Source: a virus. From it: 50,459 nt of DNA. Below, one piece after another: positions 23,224-33,241 of this stretch. Each line of letters opens with the position of its first letter. Within the stretch, counting starts at the first letter, position 1. The stretch covers positions 1 to 50,459 of IMG/VR virus record IMGVR_UViG_3300021403_000016. The stretch is one strand, 5' to 3'. A program made the translations under genes and the position numbers. The notes under the pieces were generated by a model. The model ran no database searches, was not told the origin of the DNA, and saw only the letters and a program-made list of their open reading frames with translations.

Positions 23224-26126
23224 TGCCGCCGCTCGACGACAACGGTCTGGAGTTTCAGTACCCGACGCCTGACCCCGCCACGGGGAACATGGCGATCGGT
23301 GGGGCGCTGTCGTCGCCACCGCCAACCCCGGACACGGCCCCGCCGCCGACGCCGCTAGCAGCTCTAGCGCCGCCGGAGACTGCGGACGCGCCCGACACCA
23401 CGCCGGCTGCGTCCCCCGCGCCCGCTCCCGCGCCGCCGACACCCGAAGCGCCACCGCCTGCGCCCGACGCGTTCGCTACGCCACCGCCGGCGCAGACGGT
23501 ACAGCGCATCATGGGGTCGGCGGGTGGGTCGAGCGGCGCGATCGGGACTAACGATTACGTTGACCATACCCCACGGCTCGAAGTTCCGTTCGACCGCTAC
23601 AAGTCGCTCGAACAGAGTGACCCGGCGCTCTACCAGGCGGTCAACCATGTCGCGGACGACGTGGGTATCCCGCGTGCCGATCTCGCGGCGCTGGTCTACG
23701 CCAATAGCGATAACAACCCCAACGCCAAGAACGGTAACCGCGTCGGCTACATGGGGCTGACGCCCGAGGACTTAAAGAAATATGCCCCTAGCGGGAAGGT
23801 AGACCCTGACGACCCGCTACAAAATCTGTGGATCGGGGCTGAGAAATATAAAGACCTCTCGCAGAAGTACGGGCGCGGCACGGCGGATGTGTTTGCCGCG
23901 TACTATGCCGGCGACAAGACTGTCGAGAACATGCAGCGTCGGCATCCCGACGAGCACCAGGTTGTTGCGCCCGAGGGCACCTTCGATTTCGTTAATAAGG
24001 TCGTGGGCCGCAACCCGCCAGGGACGCCGCCGACGCCGCCGCCAGGATATGCCGAGGCGCTGCAGGATACTGGTGGGCTTGAGGCGCTGCCGTCACGGGT
24101 GAACACTGGTCAGAGCCGTGAGCGTGGTGCGCCGTTGTGGGACGCGCCCGAGCAACCACCTGCACCGACAGGATGGGATCGACCGATAGGGAAGGTCCTC
24201 CTCGACCCGCAAACCTGGCGGGACTTCAACACGGCGACGAAGCCCTATAACCCCTACGAGAATGTCCAGCCGACGGTCTCTCAACCGCCAGCGGACTTCA
24301 AACCAGCCGCTCTGCCACCTGCGCCGCCCGGTGCTCCTACGCCTGCGCCCGGCGCACCGCAGCCGACGCTTGTCGCCGGGGGCCAGGCTCAGCCGCCGAT
24401 CACTCCGCCTTCGCTGCCCGCCCCAGCTATCACGTCCGACGCAAGTGCTGTACGCGCGCCGGTTACGCCGCCGGCTGCGCCGACGCCGGTTCCGACGACC
24501 AATCTCGACGATGCGAGTAAAGACCTCAAGCTGACGCCGGAGGAACAGTACCTCTACAAGCAGCACCTCGATAACCTCGCCGGCCCCGGCAAGGTTATGC
24601 AGCCAGACGGCAGCGTCTCGACGTTGCTGCAGGCCGTCGTCACCGGTCCCGACGGCAAGTTCTACAACGTCCCGACAGTATGGGACGGCAAGACCCACAC
24701 CCCGCAAGAAGCTCTGGCGCACGCCCAGGCAGATGGGCTGAGCAAGTACCCCTCGTACGCCACGGCAGAGGAAGCCGACGCACGCTACGAGCAGATGCAC
24801 GATTACATGGAGAAGGACACCGGGGCTTACCTGCAAGATCACCCCACCACTACCGGTACTTCCGCGCCGCCGGTGACGACGACGCCAGACACAAAGCCAG
24901 CGCCAGGACCACCGCCGGCGACCACGACGACGACCGCGCAGCAGCCGCCGATCACCAGCGTCGGCGGACCGTGGAACGGCAACATGACCGCGCAGGGTCT
25001 CGTCCGCGCCTATGCCAACGCCGGGGCGAACGGGCAGATGACCTACATGATGCAGAACGGGCCGCCGGGTGCGACGCCAGGGCAGAACATCGACAAGGCA
25101 GCCGCCCTCTACGAGGCGGCGATGCTCAACAACAACGACCCGCTCGCGGTGATGCACGCCCATGAATACGCCTTCCGCGTCCAGCACGAAGGCGCGGTGC
25201 AAAACGCGATGGCGGCGTACCGGGCGTGGAACCTGGGGGACCCCCAAGCCGCAGCGCAACTGATCGCGCGCATGCACATGTTTGTGAACGACGGAACGAC
25301 GGCGGGTATCCGGGTGATGGGCGACGGCCCGAATGCCCGTCTGCTCGTGCAGCGTTACGACCAGGACACCCACAAGCCGCTCGGCACGCCCTTCGAGATC
25401 ACTAAAGAGGGCGTGCTGGGGATGATCAACCAGCAGAGCGACCCGAAGTCTTACTTCGAGACCATCGACAACGAGAAGCGGACCAACGAGACGATCCGCC
25501 ACAACATGGAAGACGAGGCGCACAACCGCGCCGCGCTCGCCGAGACCGGCAAGTATCATACCGAGGATATCGCCGCGAAGCGCGAGGAGTCCCAGGCGCG
25601 GATACAGGCTGGGTTCGACATGCTGCGGACCCGCGACGCCGACGCGATGGCGCGGGTGCAGGCGCACATCGACGCCACACAGAAGGGCATGAGCGCGTCG
25701 CGGGTCAACGCGATCCAGACCGACGCCAAGAACGTTTACGGTGCCGACGCGGTAACCCCGCCAACCGATCTCGACGGGCAGGAGATGCTGGCAACGCCGC
25801 GCAGCCAGGCGCAGCAACTCTATGTCGGGCTGCAGCAGTACAACCAGGGCATCACCGGCCTGCAAGCTCAGAACATCGCGAAGAACCTGGTCGCGGCGCA
25901 GGACAACCCAAAGGTCGAGTACGTCATCAAGCCGGAGCTTGGCAACGACAACCGCCCGGTCCTCGACAAGAATGGTGGAGCGTGGTTCAGCGTCAGGGAT
26001 AAGAAGGGCAACCCGGTCGCCTACCTGCCCGAAGGCGTCATGCGCAACATTGCGCCAGGCATGGTCAGCGCCCTGCACGGTCAGGTGTCGGCACCTCCGA
26101 CAGTCCGCCCGGCGAGCGCGCCGTAA
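23223..26126 (+). CDS. Ejection protein with lytic-transglycosylase-like domain, 967 aa
   Basis: The layout is a Pro/Ala-rich N-terminus (1-110), an SLT-like domain (about 115-265), a Pro-rich linker, a second domain (about 437-540; EEQYLYKQHLDNLAGPGKV to YEQMHDYMEKDTGAYL) seen in several phage internal proteins, and a long helical C-terminal half. The SLT fold is clear from NSDNNPNA, GYMGLTP and DPLQNLWIGAEKYKDL...FAAYYAG. However, the catalytic Glu of the usual 'ES' is Asn161. The domain may be enzymatically dead, bind murein only, or use another residue. The gene overlaps the giant gene by one base. Confidence 0.8.
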   Translation: MPPLDDNGLEFQYPTPDPATGNMAIGGALSSPPPTPDTAPPPTPLAALAPPETADAPDTTPAASPAPAPAPPTPEAPPPAPDAFATPPPAQTVQRIMGSAGGSSGAIGTNDYVDHTPRLEVPFDRYKSLEQSDPALYQAVNHVADDVGIPRADLAALVYANSDNNPNAKNGNRVGYMGLTPEDLKKYAPSGKVDPDDPLQNLWIGAEKYKDLSQKYGRGTADVFAAYYAGDKTVENMQRRHPDEHQVVAPEGTFDFVNKVVGRNPPGTPPTPPPGYAEALQDTGGLEALPSRVNTGQSRERGAPLWDAPEQPPAPTGWDRPIGKVLLDPQTWRDFNTATKPYNPYENVQPTVSQPPADFKPAALPPAPPGAPTPAPGAPQPTLVAGGQAQPPITPPSLPAPAITSDASAVRAPVTPPAAPTPVPTTNLDDASKDLKLTPEEQYLYKQHLDNLAGPGKVMQPDGSVSTLLQAVVTGPDGKFYNVPTVWDGKTHTPQEALAHAQADGLSKYPSYATAEEADARYEQMHDYMEKDTGAYLQDHPTTTGTSAPPVTTTPDTKPAPGPPPATTTTTAQQPPITSVGGPWNGNMTAQGLVRAYANAGANGQMTYMMQNGPPGATPGQNIDKAAALYEAAMLNNNDPLAVMHAHEYAFRVQHEGAVQNAMAAYRAWNLGDPQAAAQLIARMHMFVNDGTTAGIRVMGDGPNARLLVQRYDQDTHKPLGTPFEITKEGVLGMINQQSDPKSYFETIDNEKRTNETIRHNMEDEAHNRAALAETGKYHTEDIAAKREESQARIQAGFDMLRTRDADAMARVQAHIDATQKGMSASRVNAIQTDAKNVYGADAVTPPTDLDGQEMLATPRSQAQQLYVGLQQYNQGITGLQAQNIAKNLVAAQDNPKVEYVIKPELGNDNRPVLDKNGGAWFSVRDKKGNPVAYLPEGVMRNIAPGMVSALHGQVSAPPTVRPASAP
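24848..24861. repeat. Dispersed palindrome, degenerate copy 11 (CACTAC-CG-GTACTT)
   Basis: Left half perfect, right half with two changes. In the ejection-protein gene, in a Thr-rich linker. Confidence 0.55.
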
Positions 26127-29100
26127 TGGGCTACCCGGCTTATCAGGACGACCCCGGCGGCAATCAGTACAACCCCGTCGAACAGGACGCGGCAGAGGCG
26201 CAGCAGGCGCGCGACATTGCAGCGTCGCGACCGCTACCGATGCAGGCGATCGGCGGCACCAACATTCAGGTGCCGTTGCAGCCCGGCGAGGATCAGGTTC
26301 TCCCGCCGTATCAAGCGCCGGCAGCACCCGCACCCGACGCCACGCAGCCACCGCCGGCAGCAGCTCCGACCCCAGACCAGACACCGGCTAAGCCCCCACC
26401 CCCGCCAGGTTGGGACGTGGACACCTGGAATAACGGGTTCACCCTCGGCAGACCCGAAGACGTGGCACCGCCCCCCGCTCCAAGCATTGGGGGTGCGGTG
26501 GTCGGTGGTTTGGAGCGCGCCGGGGCGGACATCCTCAACGAGGCTGGCGGGCTCGTCGGCACGACGTTGCGCAAGGTGGGTCAGTGGACCAGCCAGGAAT
26601 GGCTGCAAAAGGCCGGCGACGCGCTCGACGATTTCGATAAGCAGACCAAGAAAGCCGCCGACGATGCTAACCCGGTTGGCGATCTGAGCGTGAAGGACGC
26701 TTGGGACCAAGGCAAGATCATGCCGTGGATCGTCGACAAGGTGAGCGAGGGGACGGTCAACGTCGGCTCGCTGATCGCGCTGGGCACCGTCACTAAAGGC
26801 ATCGGCCCGGTCGTGTATGGCGCTCTCACCGGGGCCAACGACGAAGCCAAGAACCCTAACGCGACAGTCGCGTCGGTTCTCGAAGCCGGGGTCAAGGGCG
26901 GCGTCACGATGGGGATGCCGTCGGTCGTCGCGGCGACCACTGCGGGGATGGGCTTCTTTGTCAAGCTGCTCGCCCAAGCTGGCGAGTTTGGCGGTCTCGG
27001 CGCGCTGCAATCCTACGTCGATCCGCTCACTAATCTGCTGCGTACCGACGGTAAGTATGAGGCACCGACAGCCGGCCAGGTCGCGACCAATGTCGCGACC
27101 AGCGTGGCGATGTCTCCGGCGGCGGTGGTTGCCGGTAAGCTTCTCCACGGCGAGCCGGCTAAGCCCGGCGAGACTGGCGAGACCCAGAACCCCGTCAACG
27201 GCGGCGCGCCAGCGGAGGGGACCAGCGCGGCGACGGTGGACCCGGATGTCGCCGCTGCGACGCAGCTCGCGCTGCCGCCGCCGTCACCGGGGAACCGCCC
27301 GCCAGTGATCAACGTGCCGCCTACCGGTGCGGATCAGGTGTCGCGGGCGGACATCATCCCACCGCCCGAGGGCACGGTCGAGCGTCCGCCGTTGAAAACC
27401 GGCGACGCCGATACCGACGCCGCGCTGCGGCTCGCGCTGCCGCCGCCGTCCCCAGAGAACCGTCCGCCGACGATCAGCGTGCCGCCCACCGATGCGAGCC
27501 AGGTGTCCAGGTCGGACATCATTGCGCCACCCGAGGGCACGGTCGACCGCCCGCCGCTCACCCCGCCGACGCTTGCGCTGCCGCCGCCAACCGAGGCGAA
27601 CCGTCCCCCGGTGCAACCCGTGCGGCCTGGCGAGGGGCAGGTGTCGCCATCCGACATCGTGCCCCCGCAGCCCGGCACGGTCGATTACCCGACGCCACCG
27701 CGACCGCCTACCGACGGCGAGCCGCCCCCACCCGAGCGTCCGCCGACACCACCAACGCCGCCACCGATACCCGGCGGCGGGCAGGTAGCTGCCTACCGGA
27801 CCGAGCCCGACGACGCGACGCCTGGTCAGCATGTCGCGAAGGACGCACAAGGTAACGTCGTCGCGGTGGGCGACACACCCGAGCAGGCGCTGGCGTTTGC
27901 CCAGGCACGCGACGCGGCCAAGGGCGGAGGGGTAGCGACCGGCGAGGCGTCGCCGACGTTCACCAGTGTCGCGCCGCCGCCCGACGAGGATCAACGCCCC
28001 CGAGCAGCCGCCGGTGAGATACTAGCCGAGCCCGCCGCTGCCACTACCGGTAGTGAGCCTACCCCGCCGAAGTCAGCTCGCGATATACGCCGCGAGCAGA
28101 TGAAGCCCGCCGCCCAGGCGGTGCTCGCCAAGGCCAACCAGGAGCTTGCCGCCAAGCGCGCGGCTGGCGAGGAACCTGCGGCGGCGGGCAAGCCCGAGAC
28201 CCCGCCCGCGCTCGCGAGCCTTTTAAGAAAACGCGCGCCCGCGCAGGAGCCGGCGAAGGAAGAACCGGTCGAGCCCGCCGCGCTGCCCGCTAAGGAAACC
28301 CCACTGCAGCGGGCGGCGCGGATCAGGAAGGAGGTCGCCGAGGACTTGTCCGAGACTGCCGAGCCACCGGCGACTGCGGCGAAGGCGGCGCGCGGGATGG
28401 AGAACATCGCGGATGTCGCCGCGACCGAAGCGGAGAAAGCGCCGACCGTCACCGCGAAGCCGGCGGTCAGCGTCGCCGAGGCCGAGGGCCGCGAGCCGAG
28501 CGAGCTGAAGTCCGACCGGCGCGCCGCCTCGACGACGAGCCTCGAACTCAAGGCAGGCGACCTGCTGCACGATATGCTCGAACACCCCGACAAGATGAGC
28601 CCGGTCAAGGCGTACGACACTTATGGCGAGCCGTCGGGGACGGGCGGGCACCCGCGCAAGTTCGACACCCTGCTCCACTACCTCAAGGATCGCATCAGCC
28701 TCGCCAAGGACCCCAAGGCGCTCGACAACATTATCGCCCGTGCGAAGGTGATCAACGACGACCCGAAGCTGTCGACGCAGACCAAGCAGAAGGCAGCCGA
28801 GGGGTTTGCTAAAGAGATCGAGCGGATGGGGATCGAGCAGGACCGCCTGCCCGACCTCATCAGGATACACAAGGAGATACAGTCGCCGGCGTTGCGTCGG
28901 GCGGCGCGGGCGCGCGACGAGGCTAAAGCCGACAGCGACGCGGCGCTGGCGGAGATGGAGGAAGCTAATCGTCAGGAGGACACTAAGCGCACGCTGGGTT
29001 CACCCGACGCGCTGAGAGGGCGGCGGCAAGCTCTCACCGAGGAAAGCGAAAGCGTCAACCGGCCAAACTGGGAACTCACCGAGAGATCGGCGACGGATGG

Positions 29101-32100
29101 CGTCACGCACGACCTGCATGATCACCTCGACGCAATCATCGCCAACCCGTCTGCACGCGCGCTGACGCCGCACCTGGTCGAGCTGGCGCAAAGGCTAAAA
29201 GCGACAGTCGATCGCGGTGTCAACGTTGTCGGTTCACGCGACACCAACCGCTCCGCCGAGTACGACCCCGACCGCGACGAGATTTTCGTTCACCCAGACG
29301 CGGCGTCGCACGTCCGCGCCACGATCCACGAGGGCATCCACGCCGCCACCGTGCATTTCCTGCGCGATGTCGGCGACCGAGTACGTGCCGGGCTAGAGGT
29401 CGCCCCGAGGGACCGTCAGCTCTATGACGGGCTTACCTCGCTAGCGCGTGAAGTGCAGCGTGTTAAGTCGCAGGGTTCTGCCGAGGAGTTCGAGGCAGCC
29501 AACTATGCTTTGTCGAGCGAGGCAGGGCGACGCGGTGATTTCAGAGACCACGAAGAACTCATCACCCAGGCGCTGACCGACCCGCACCTGATGGACTTGC
29601 TGTCGCGCACCGACGCCAGCCCGCAATTCCTGCGTGACTTGCGCCGGCTGGGGCTGTCGCCGGAAGGTGCTCGCCCGAGCGTGTGGGATGGGTTGAAGAC
29701 CGTCATCGGGCGCATGCTGGGTCTTGGGTCGGATCGCGTCAGTGTCCTCGACGCGGCGCTGCGTCCGCTGACCGAAACTCTTGAGGCTGGCGGCGGGTAT
29801 CGCAGGCAGACGCTAAAAGAGTTTGGTGACTTGCCGCTGTCCTCGCCTGATCGACTAGGGTCCGAGGATCGTACCAACCCGAAGGACGACTTCCGCGCTC
29901 GCGTCGCCGCGATCGGCAACAAGGGCGTCCTGGGTGGCGGCGACAACGCCGCAGCCGACACGATGTTCGCCAAGGCACGGCGCGGCGCACCCGACGTGCA
30001 GCGCGGGCTCAACGCGGCTGGGCTGCTGTCGGGCACCACCGACCAGATCGTGCGCTGGAACAAGGACGTGGTGCCGGCGCTCGAAGACATCCGCGACGCT
30101 CGCGCTAAGGCGACAGCGGTGACGACCGAAGTGCATGGACAGTGGGGCGACCGGATCAAGTCCTGGGTTAAGCAGCTCAGCCGGGCCGGCGACGGGTTCA
30201 CCGACCTGCGCAACCGGGTATCCGAGGCGCAGGCTGACGTGATCGCGCGCGACTTCGACGCGGCAAATGCCCACCTGTCGGGTGACGATCTCACTCGCGC
30301 GCGCTCGCTCAAGGCTGAGTACGATAAGCTGCCCGAGGGCCAGAAGAACCTATTCGCCAACCTGACCGACTACGAGCGGGAGACCGGGTACGCCGAGCGG
30401 CAGGCTGCATTCGAGGACTTGGTGCAGCGCGCGGTGGGCGACCAGCCGATAACCGATGCCGAGCGCACCGAGCTGGGCCGGGTGGTGCGCAGCAAGGCGA
30501 AGCTCGACGAGCTGGTCAACGATCCCGACGCCTCGGACCTGGCGAAGACGCTGGGCGAGCGGTGGGAGTCGTCGCGGTCGATCGTGCAGGAAGCCGCGCG
30601 GATACAGAGCAAGGGGTGGATGCGCGGCAACTACACGCAGTTGCAGCGCCACGGCGACTACATCGTCACCATCGGCGACCCCAACGACGAGAACTACGGG
30701 GTGCGCTTCTTCGACCGTCGCGGGCAGGCTGAGGTGTTCCGCGAGCAATTCGCCAAAGACAACCCCGGTGTGGACATCTCGCCGGTTAAAGCCAAAGCCA
30801 CTACCAGTAGTAACCGCTACACCGAGTTCGTGCCGGACACCGCGCTGACCGATCTAAAGCGGACGATGGAGCAGCGCGGGATCGTCGGGGAGGACGCTGA
30901 CAAGTTCCTCGACGCCTTTGCCGGGATGATGTTGCAGCGTGGCGCGCAGTCGTCGCGCTGGAACGTGGCGCGGCGTAACGTCGCCGGTGCCTCGGCTGAC
31001 GGGGTGAGGAACCTGCAGCGCAACTTCGAGGCGCACGCCGCGCGTATGGGTCACTTCGCCACCGCCGCCGACGAGTACCGTGCCTACCAGCAGGCGGCGA
31101 AGCAGGTGCAGCAGATCGGTCAGGCGCGCAGCAAGGGTACGGCGCAGGAGATCGCCGAGTCCAAAGCGCGGCTCGACGCGGCAGAGGCACGCTACAAGGC
31201 TGGCGACCCTGAGTTTAGCCGAGCCGAGATCGAGGACCTGCGCCAGCAGCACGCGTGGCTGAGGAACCCGCCCACCTCGGCGCAGGCAATCCGCGCCGGC
31301 CAGGCGTTCGAGGAAATGAAGCTGCGCCGCACCCCGATCGACGGCGACAACACCTCGCGGTTCTTTGGCGCGTTCGCCCGGCGGTTCACCGGGATGAGCT
31401 TCGTGATGCAGCTCATGCGCCCGGCGCACATGCTGGTGCAGATGCTCGATGCGCACTCGAACGGGCTGTCGATCCTCGGCGGTGAGTACGGCGTGGGGCG
31501 GGCGTCGGCGGCGATGGCGCGGGCGATGATGCAGCTCGCGCCCGAGGGCATGCGCAGCGGCGGGCGAGCCATGCTGCACGCGGTCGGGGGTAAGCTCCAA
31601 CAGGCCGACTGGCAGATGTCGAAGGTGCTGGAGCAGCGCCTGATCGACAAGGGTATGCCTGCCGAGGAAGCGCGACCGTTTGTCCAGGCGTTGAATGACC
31701 GGGGTCTGATCGACGTGTCGCTGGAGCGCGAGCTGCAGCGCATGGCTCACCCCGGCGCGTTTAGCTTTGGCGGCGACGCCACGACCCGGATGGGTCACCT
31801 CGCTGGCAACACGATGGACCTGTTCGCGGTGGGTGAGCATTCGGTCGACGCGCTGAACCGGATGGTGATCGCCAAGGCTGGTTATGATTTGGCGAAGACG
31901 CGCAACGGCGGCAAGCTCAACGACGGCATCTCCGATCGAGAGGCGATCCGCGCCGCTGTCGAGCACGCCAGCGACGCGATGCCCAACTACAACCTGTGGA
32001 ACAAGCCGCGCCTCGCGACCGAGCGCGGCCCGCTGCACAACCCGCTGATCGCGGCGACCATGCAGTACAAAATCTACGGCATGCACCTCTACTCGGTGAT

Positions 32101-32998
32101 GGCGAACCTGGTGCGCCAGGCGGCGACCCGGCCCGAGGAACGCGCCTCGGCGCTGAAGACCCTGGCGCTGATGATGGCGACGCACTCGCTCCTGGTGGGC
32201 GCGACGGCGAACATGATGGGCGCGGCGGTCAACACCGTTACCGGGCTGTGGGACCTGCTCAGCGGCAAGAAGGGACCGCACAACTACGAAAACGACCTGC
32301 GCCGGGCGATGACCGATGCCTGGGGTCCGACGGCGAGCACGTTCCTCTCGCGCGGCGCGCTGGGCGTGGCGGGCATCGACCTGCACCGCAGCCTCAAGCT
32401 GTCGAACATGGTGGACCTGCCGGAGATCAAGACCTTCGATCGCGACGGTGTGGCCGGAGCCATCGCGACCATGCTGACCGGCGCGTCCGGCGAGGTGGCG
32501 GAGCAGTTCACCGACGCGGCGCACCAGTTGATGACCGGCAACTTCCAGCGCGGGCTGCAGGCGCTGACGCCGCGCATCGTCGGTGACATCGGCAAGGCGT
32601 ACCAGTTGAGCCACCAGGGGATGGTGGACAGCCGGGGCAACGTCATCGTGCCAGCCTCGCGCATCTCACCGTCCACGCCGGCGCTGCGCGGCCTCGGGTT
32701 CAACCCGATGGAGACCTCGCTCGACTACGACCGCCGCAGCGCCATCGAGGAACAGCAGAACGAGATGAACTACGCGCGGCAGCAGGCCGAGGACGCCTTT
32801 GTCCAGAACCGCGACATGTCGAAGGTGCGTGCCTACAACGCCGATCGCGGGCTCAACAAGGGCTACACCATCTCGATCCAGGACCTGCAGGAAGCTCTCA
32901 AGCGGTCGCAGGGGCGCGTCGCCGTGCCCGGCACCTACGGGCTGCAGATACCCAAAAAGCGTCTCCCCGGCGCGCTGGAAGCCGGGCGGTTCAGCTAG
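26126..32998 (+). CDS. Giant polyvalent DNA-ejection protein, 2290 aa
   Basis: Largest gene of the window. Order: Pro-rich start; Gly/Ala hydrophobic segments (about 200-300) that could insert in membranes; three tandem Pro-rich repeats (381-522); Ala/Glu-rich helices; a zincin-like motif HEGIH at 1068-1072 with a downstream HEELITQAL that may give a third ligand; long helical regions; and a C-terminal part (about 1745-2060, ARRFTGMSFVMQLMRPAHML) resembling the LPD38 domain of polyvalent phage proteins. Such proteins are carried in the capsid and delivered with the DNA. It is translated right after the SLT protein. Enzymatic activity is inferred only from the motif. Confidence 0.8.
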   Translation: MGYPAYQDDPGGNQYNPVEQDAAEAQQARDIAASRPLPMQAIGGTNIQVPLQPGEDQVLPPYQAPAAPAPDATQPPPAAAPTPDQTPAKPPPPPGWDVDTWNNGFTLGRPEDVAPPPAPSIGGAVVGGLERAGADILNEAGGLVGTTLRKVGQWTSQEWLQKAGDALDDFDKQTKKAADDANPVGDLSVKDAWDQGKIMPWIVDKVSEGTVNVGSLIALGTVTKGIGPVVYGALTGANDEAKNPNATVASVLEAGVKGGVTMGMPSVVAATTAGMGFFVKLLAQAGEFGGLGALQSYVDPLTNLLRTDGKYEAPTAGQVATNVATSVAMSPAAVVAGKLLHGEPAKPGETGETQNPVNGGAPAEGTSAATVDPDVAAATQLALPPPSPGNRPPVINVPPTGADQVSRADIIPPPEGTVERPPLKTGDADTDAALRLALPPPSPENRPPTISVPPTDASQVSRSDIIAPPEGTVDRPPLTPPTLALPPPTEANRPPVQPVRPGEGQVSPSDIVPPQPGTVDYPTPPRPPTDGEPPPPERPPTPPTPPPIPGGGQVAAYRTEPDDATPGQHVAKDAQGNVVAVGDTPEQALAFAQARDAAKGGGVATGEASPTFTSVAPPPDEDQRPRAAAGEILAEPAAATTGSEPTPPKSARDIRREQMKPAAQAVLAKANQELAAKRAAGEEPAAAGKPETPPALASLLRKRAPAQEPAKEEPVEPAALPAKETPLQRAARIRKEVAEDLSETAEPPATAAKAARGMENIADVAATEAEKAPTVTAKPAVSVAEAEGREPSELKSDRRAASTTSLELKAGDLLHDMLEHPDKMSPVKAYDTYGEPSGTGGHPRKFDTLLHYLKDRISLAKDPKALDNIIARAKVINDDPKLSTQTKQKAAEGFAKEIERMGIEQDRLPDLIRIHKEIQSPALRRAARARDEAKADSDAALAEMEEANRQEDTKRTLGSPDALRGRRQALTEESESVNRPNWELTERSATDGVTHDLHDHLDAIIANPSARALTPHLVELAQRLKATVDRGVNVVGSRDTNRSAEYDPDRDEIFVHPDAASHVRATIHEGIHAATVHFLRDVGDRVRAGLEVAPRDRQLYDGLTSLAREVQRVKSQGSAEEFEAANYALSSEAGRRGDFRDHEELITQALTDPHLMDLLSRTDASPQFLRDLRRLGLSPEGARPSVWDGLKTVIGRMLGLGSDRVSVLDAALRPLTETLEAGGGYRRQTLKEFGDLPLSSPDRLGSEDRTNPKDDFRARVAAIGNKGVLGGGDNAAADTMFAKARRGAPDVQRGLNAAGLLSGTTDQIVRWNKDVVPALEDIRDARAKATAVTTEVHGQWGDRIKSWVKQLSRAGDGFTDLRNRVSEAQADVIARDFDAANAHLSGDDLTRARSLKAEYDKLPEGQKNLFANLTDYERETGYAERQAAFEDLVQRAVGDQPITDAERTELGRVVRSKAKLDELVNDPDASDLAKTLGERWESSRSIVQEAARIQSKGWMRGNYTQLQRHGDYIVTIGDPNDENYGVRFFDRRGQAEVFREQFAKDNPGVDISPVKAKATTSSNRYTEFVPDTALTDLKRTMEQRGIVGEDADKFLDAFAGMMLQRGAQSSRWNVARRNVAGASADGVRNLQRNFEAHAARMGHFATAADEYRAYQQAAKQVQQIGQARSKGTAQEIAESKARLDAAEARYKAGDPEFSRAEIEDLRQQHAWLRNPPTSAQAIRAGQAFEEMKLRRTPIDGDNTSRFFGAFARRFTGMSFVMQLMRPAHMLVQMLDAHSNGLSILGGEYGVGRASAAMARAMMQLAPEGMRSGGRAMLHAVGGKLQQADWQMSKVLEQRLIDKGMPAEEARPFVQALNDRGLIDVSLERELQRMAHPGAFSFGGDATTRMGHLAGNTMDLFAVGEHSVDALNRMVIAKAGYDLAKTRNGGKLNDGISDREAIRAAVEHASDAMPNYNLWNKPRLATERGPLHNPLIAATMQYKIYGMHLYSVMANLVRQAATRPEERASALKTLALMMATHSLLVGATANMMGAAVNTVTGLWDLLSGKKGPHNYENDLRRAMTDAWGPTASTFLSRGALGVAGIDLHRSLKLSNMVDLPEIKTFDRDGVAGAIATMLTGASGEVAEQFTDAAHQLMTGNFQRGLQALTPRIVGDIGKAYQLSHQGMVDSRGNVIVPASRISPSTPALRGLGFNPMETSLDYDRRSAIEEQQNEMNYARQQAEDAFVQNRDMSKVRAYNADRGLNKGYTISIQDLQEALKRSQGRVAVPGTYGLQIPKKRLPGALEAGRFS
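27266..27691 (+). repeat. Three tandem Pro-rich repeats of about 43 codons
   Basis: Units at 27266-27394, 27431-27559 and 27572-27691, each LALPPP...NRPP...QVS..DI..P.GTV. They diverge at protein and DNA level, so this is an old duplication inside the giant gene, probably a flexible spacer. Confidence 0.8.
28042..28055. repeat. Dispersed palindrome, copy 12 (CACTAC-CG-GTAGTG)
   Basis: Perfect. Inside the giant gene, read as Thr-Thr-Gly-Ser in an Ala/Pro linker. Confidence 0.95.
30799..30812. repeat. Dispersed palindrome, copy 13 (CACTAC-CA-GTAGTA)
   Basis: One mismatch in the last base. Inside the giant gene, read as Thr-Thr-Ser-Ser. Confidence 0.75.
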
Positions 32999-33008
32999 GA
33001 GGACGATC

Positions 33009-33149
33009 ATGCGAGCGACACGACCTGCACCGGGTAAGGTATCGCGGCTCAACTATCCCAAGGCCGACGTGCAAGGCGGGCGGCTCAAGAACATTCCGCC
33101 GCCCAAGACTGAGAAGTCGGGCGAGGACGCCAAGAAGAAGGGCAAATGA
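33009..33149 (+). CDS. Small basic protein, 46 aa
   Basis: ATG 33009 with TAGGAGG eight bases upstream. Very basic, Lys-rich C-terminus (KTEKSGEDAKKKGK). Its TGA overlaps the ATG of the following 31-aa ORF. It is probably translated as part of the structural operon. Unknown function; a DNA-associated minor virion protein is conceivable. Confidence 0.6.
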   Translation: MRATRPAPGKVSRLNYPKADVQGGRLKNIPPPKTEKSGEDAKKKGK

Positions 33150-33241
33150 TCATCGCTGTAGAAGGGCGGTCGCGCCTTCGTCGCTGCTGGTCGCGGTTCA
33201 AAGGCCGGCTCGTGCGTTTCTGGAGGAAGAGGATTTTCTGA
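33146..33241 (+). CDS. Arg-rich mini-protein, 31 aa
   Basis: ATG 33146 overlaps the preceding TGA, and its TGA overlaps the next ATG (TGATG). The sequence after MIIAVEG is an Arg/Trp/Phe-rich amphipathic helix (SRLRRCWSRFKGRLVRFWRK), like membrane-active or nucleic-acid-binding cationic peptides. Both junctions are coupled, but the ribosome site for the next gene lies within it, so it might merely be leader sequence. Confidence 0.4.
   Translation: MIIAVEGRSRLRRCWSRFKGRLVRFWRKRIF

Noticed and set aside
24093-26384. 763-aa leftward frame opposite the SLT-protein gene
   Set aside because: Long only because stops are rare in this GC-rich antisense frame; the composition is dominated by Arg/Val/Leu and the sense strand has clear domains.
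27266-27691. Tandem repeats considered as a CRISPR or variable-number array
   Set aside because: The period is about 43 codons, in frame, diverged, and part of a Pro-rich protein segment; there are no spacers.
30854-32614. 586-aa leftward frame opposite the giant gene
   Set aside because: Antisense of the LPD38-like region; same shadow features as the other long antisense frames.
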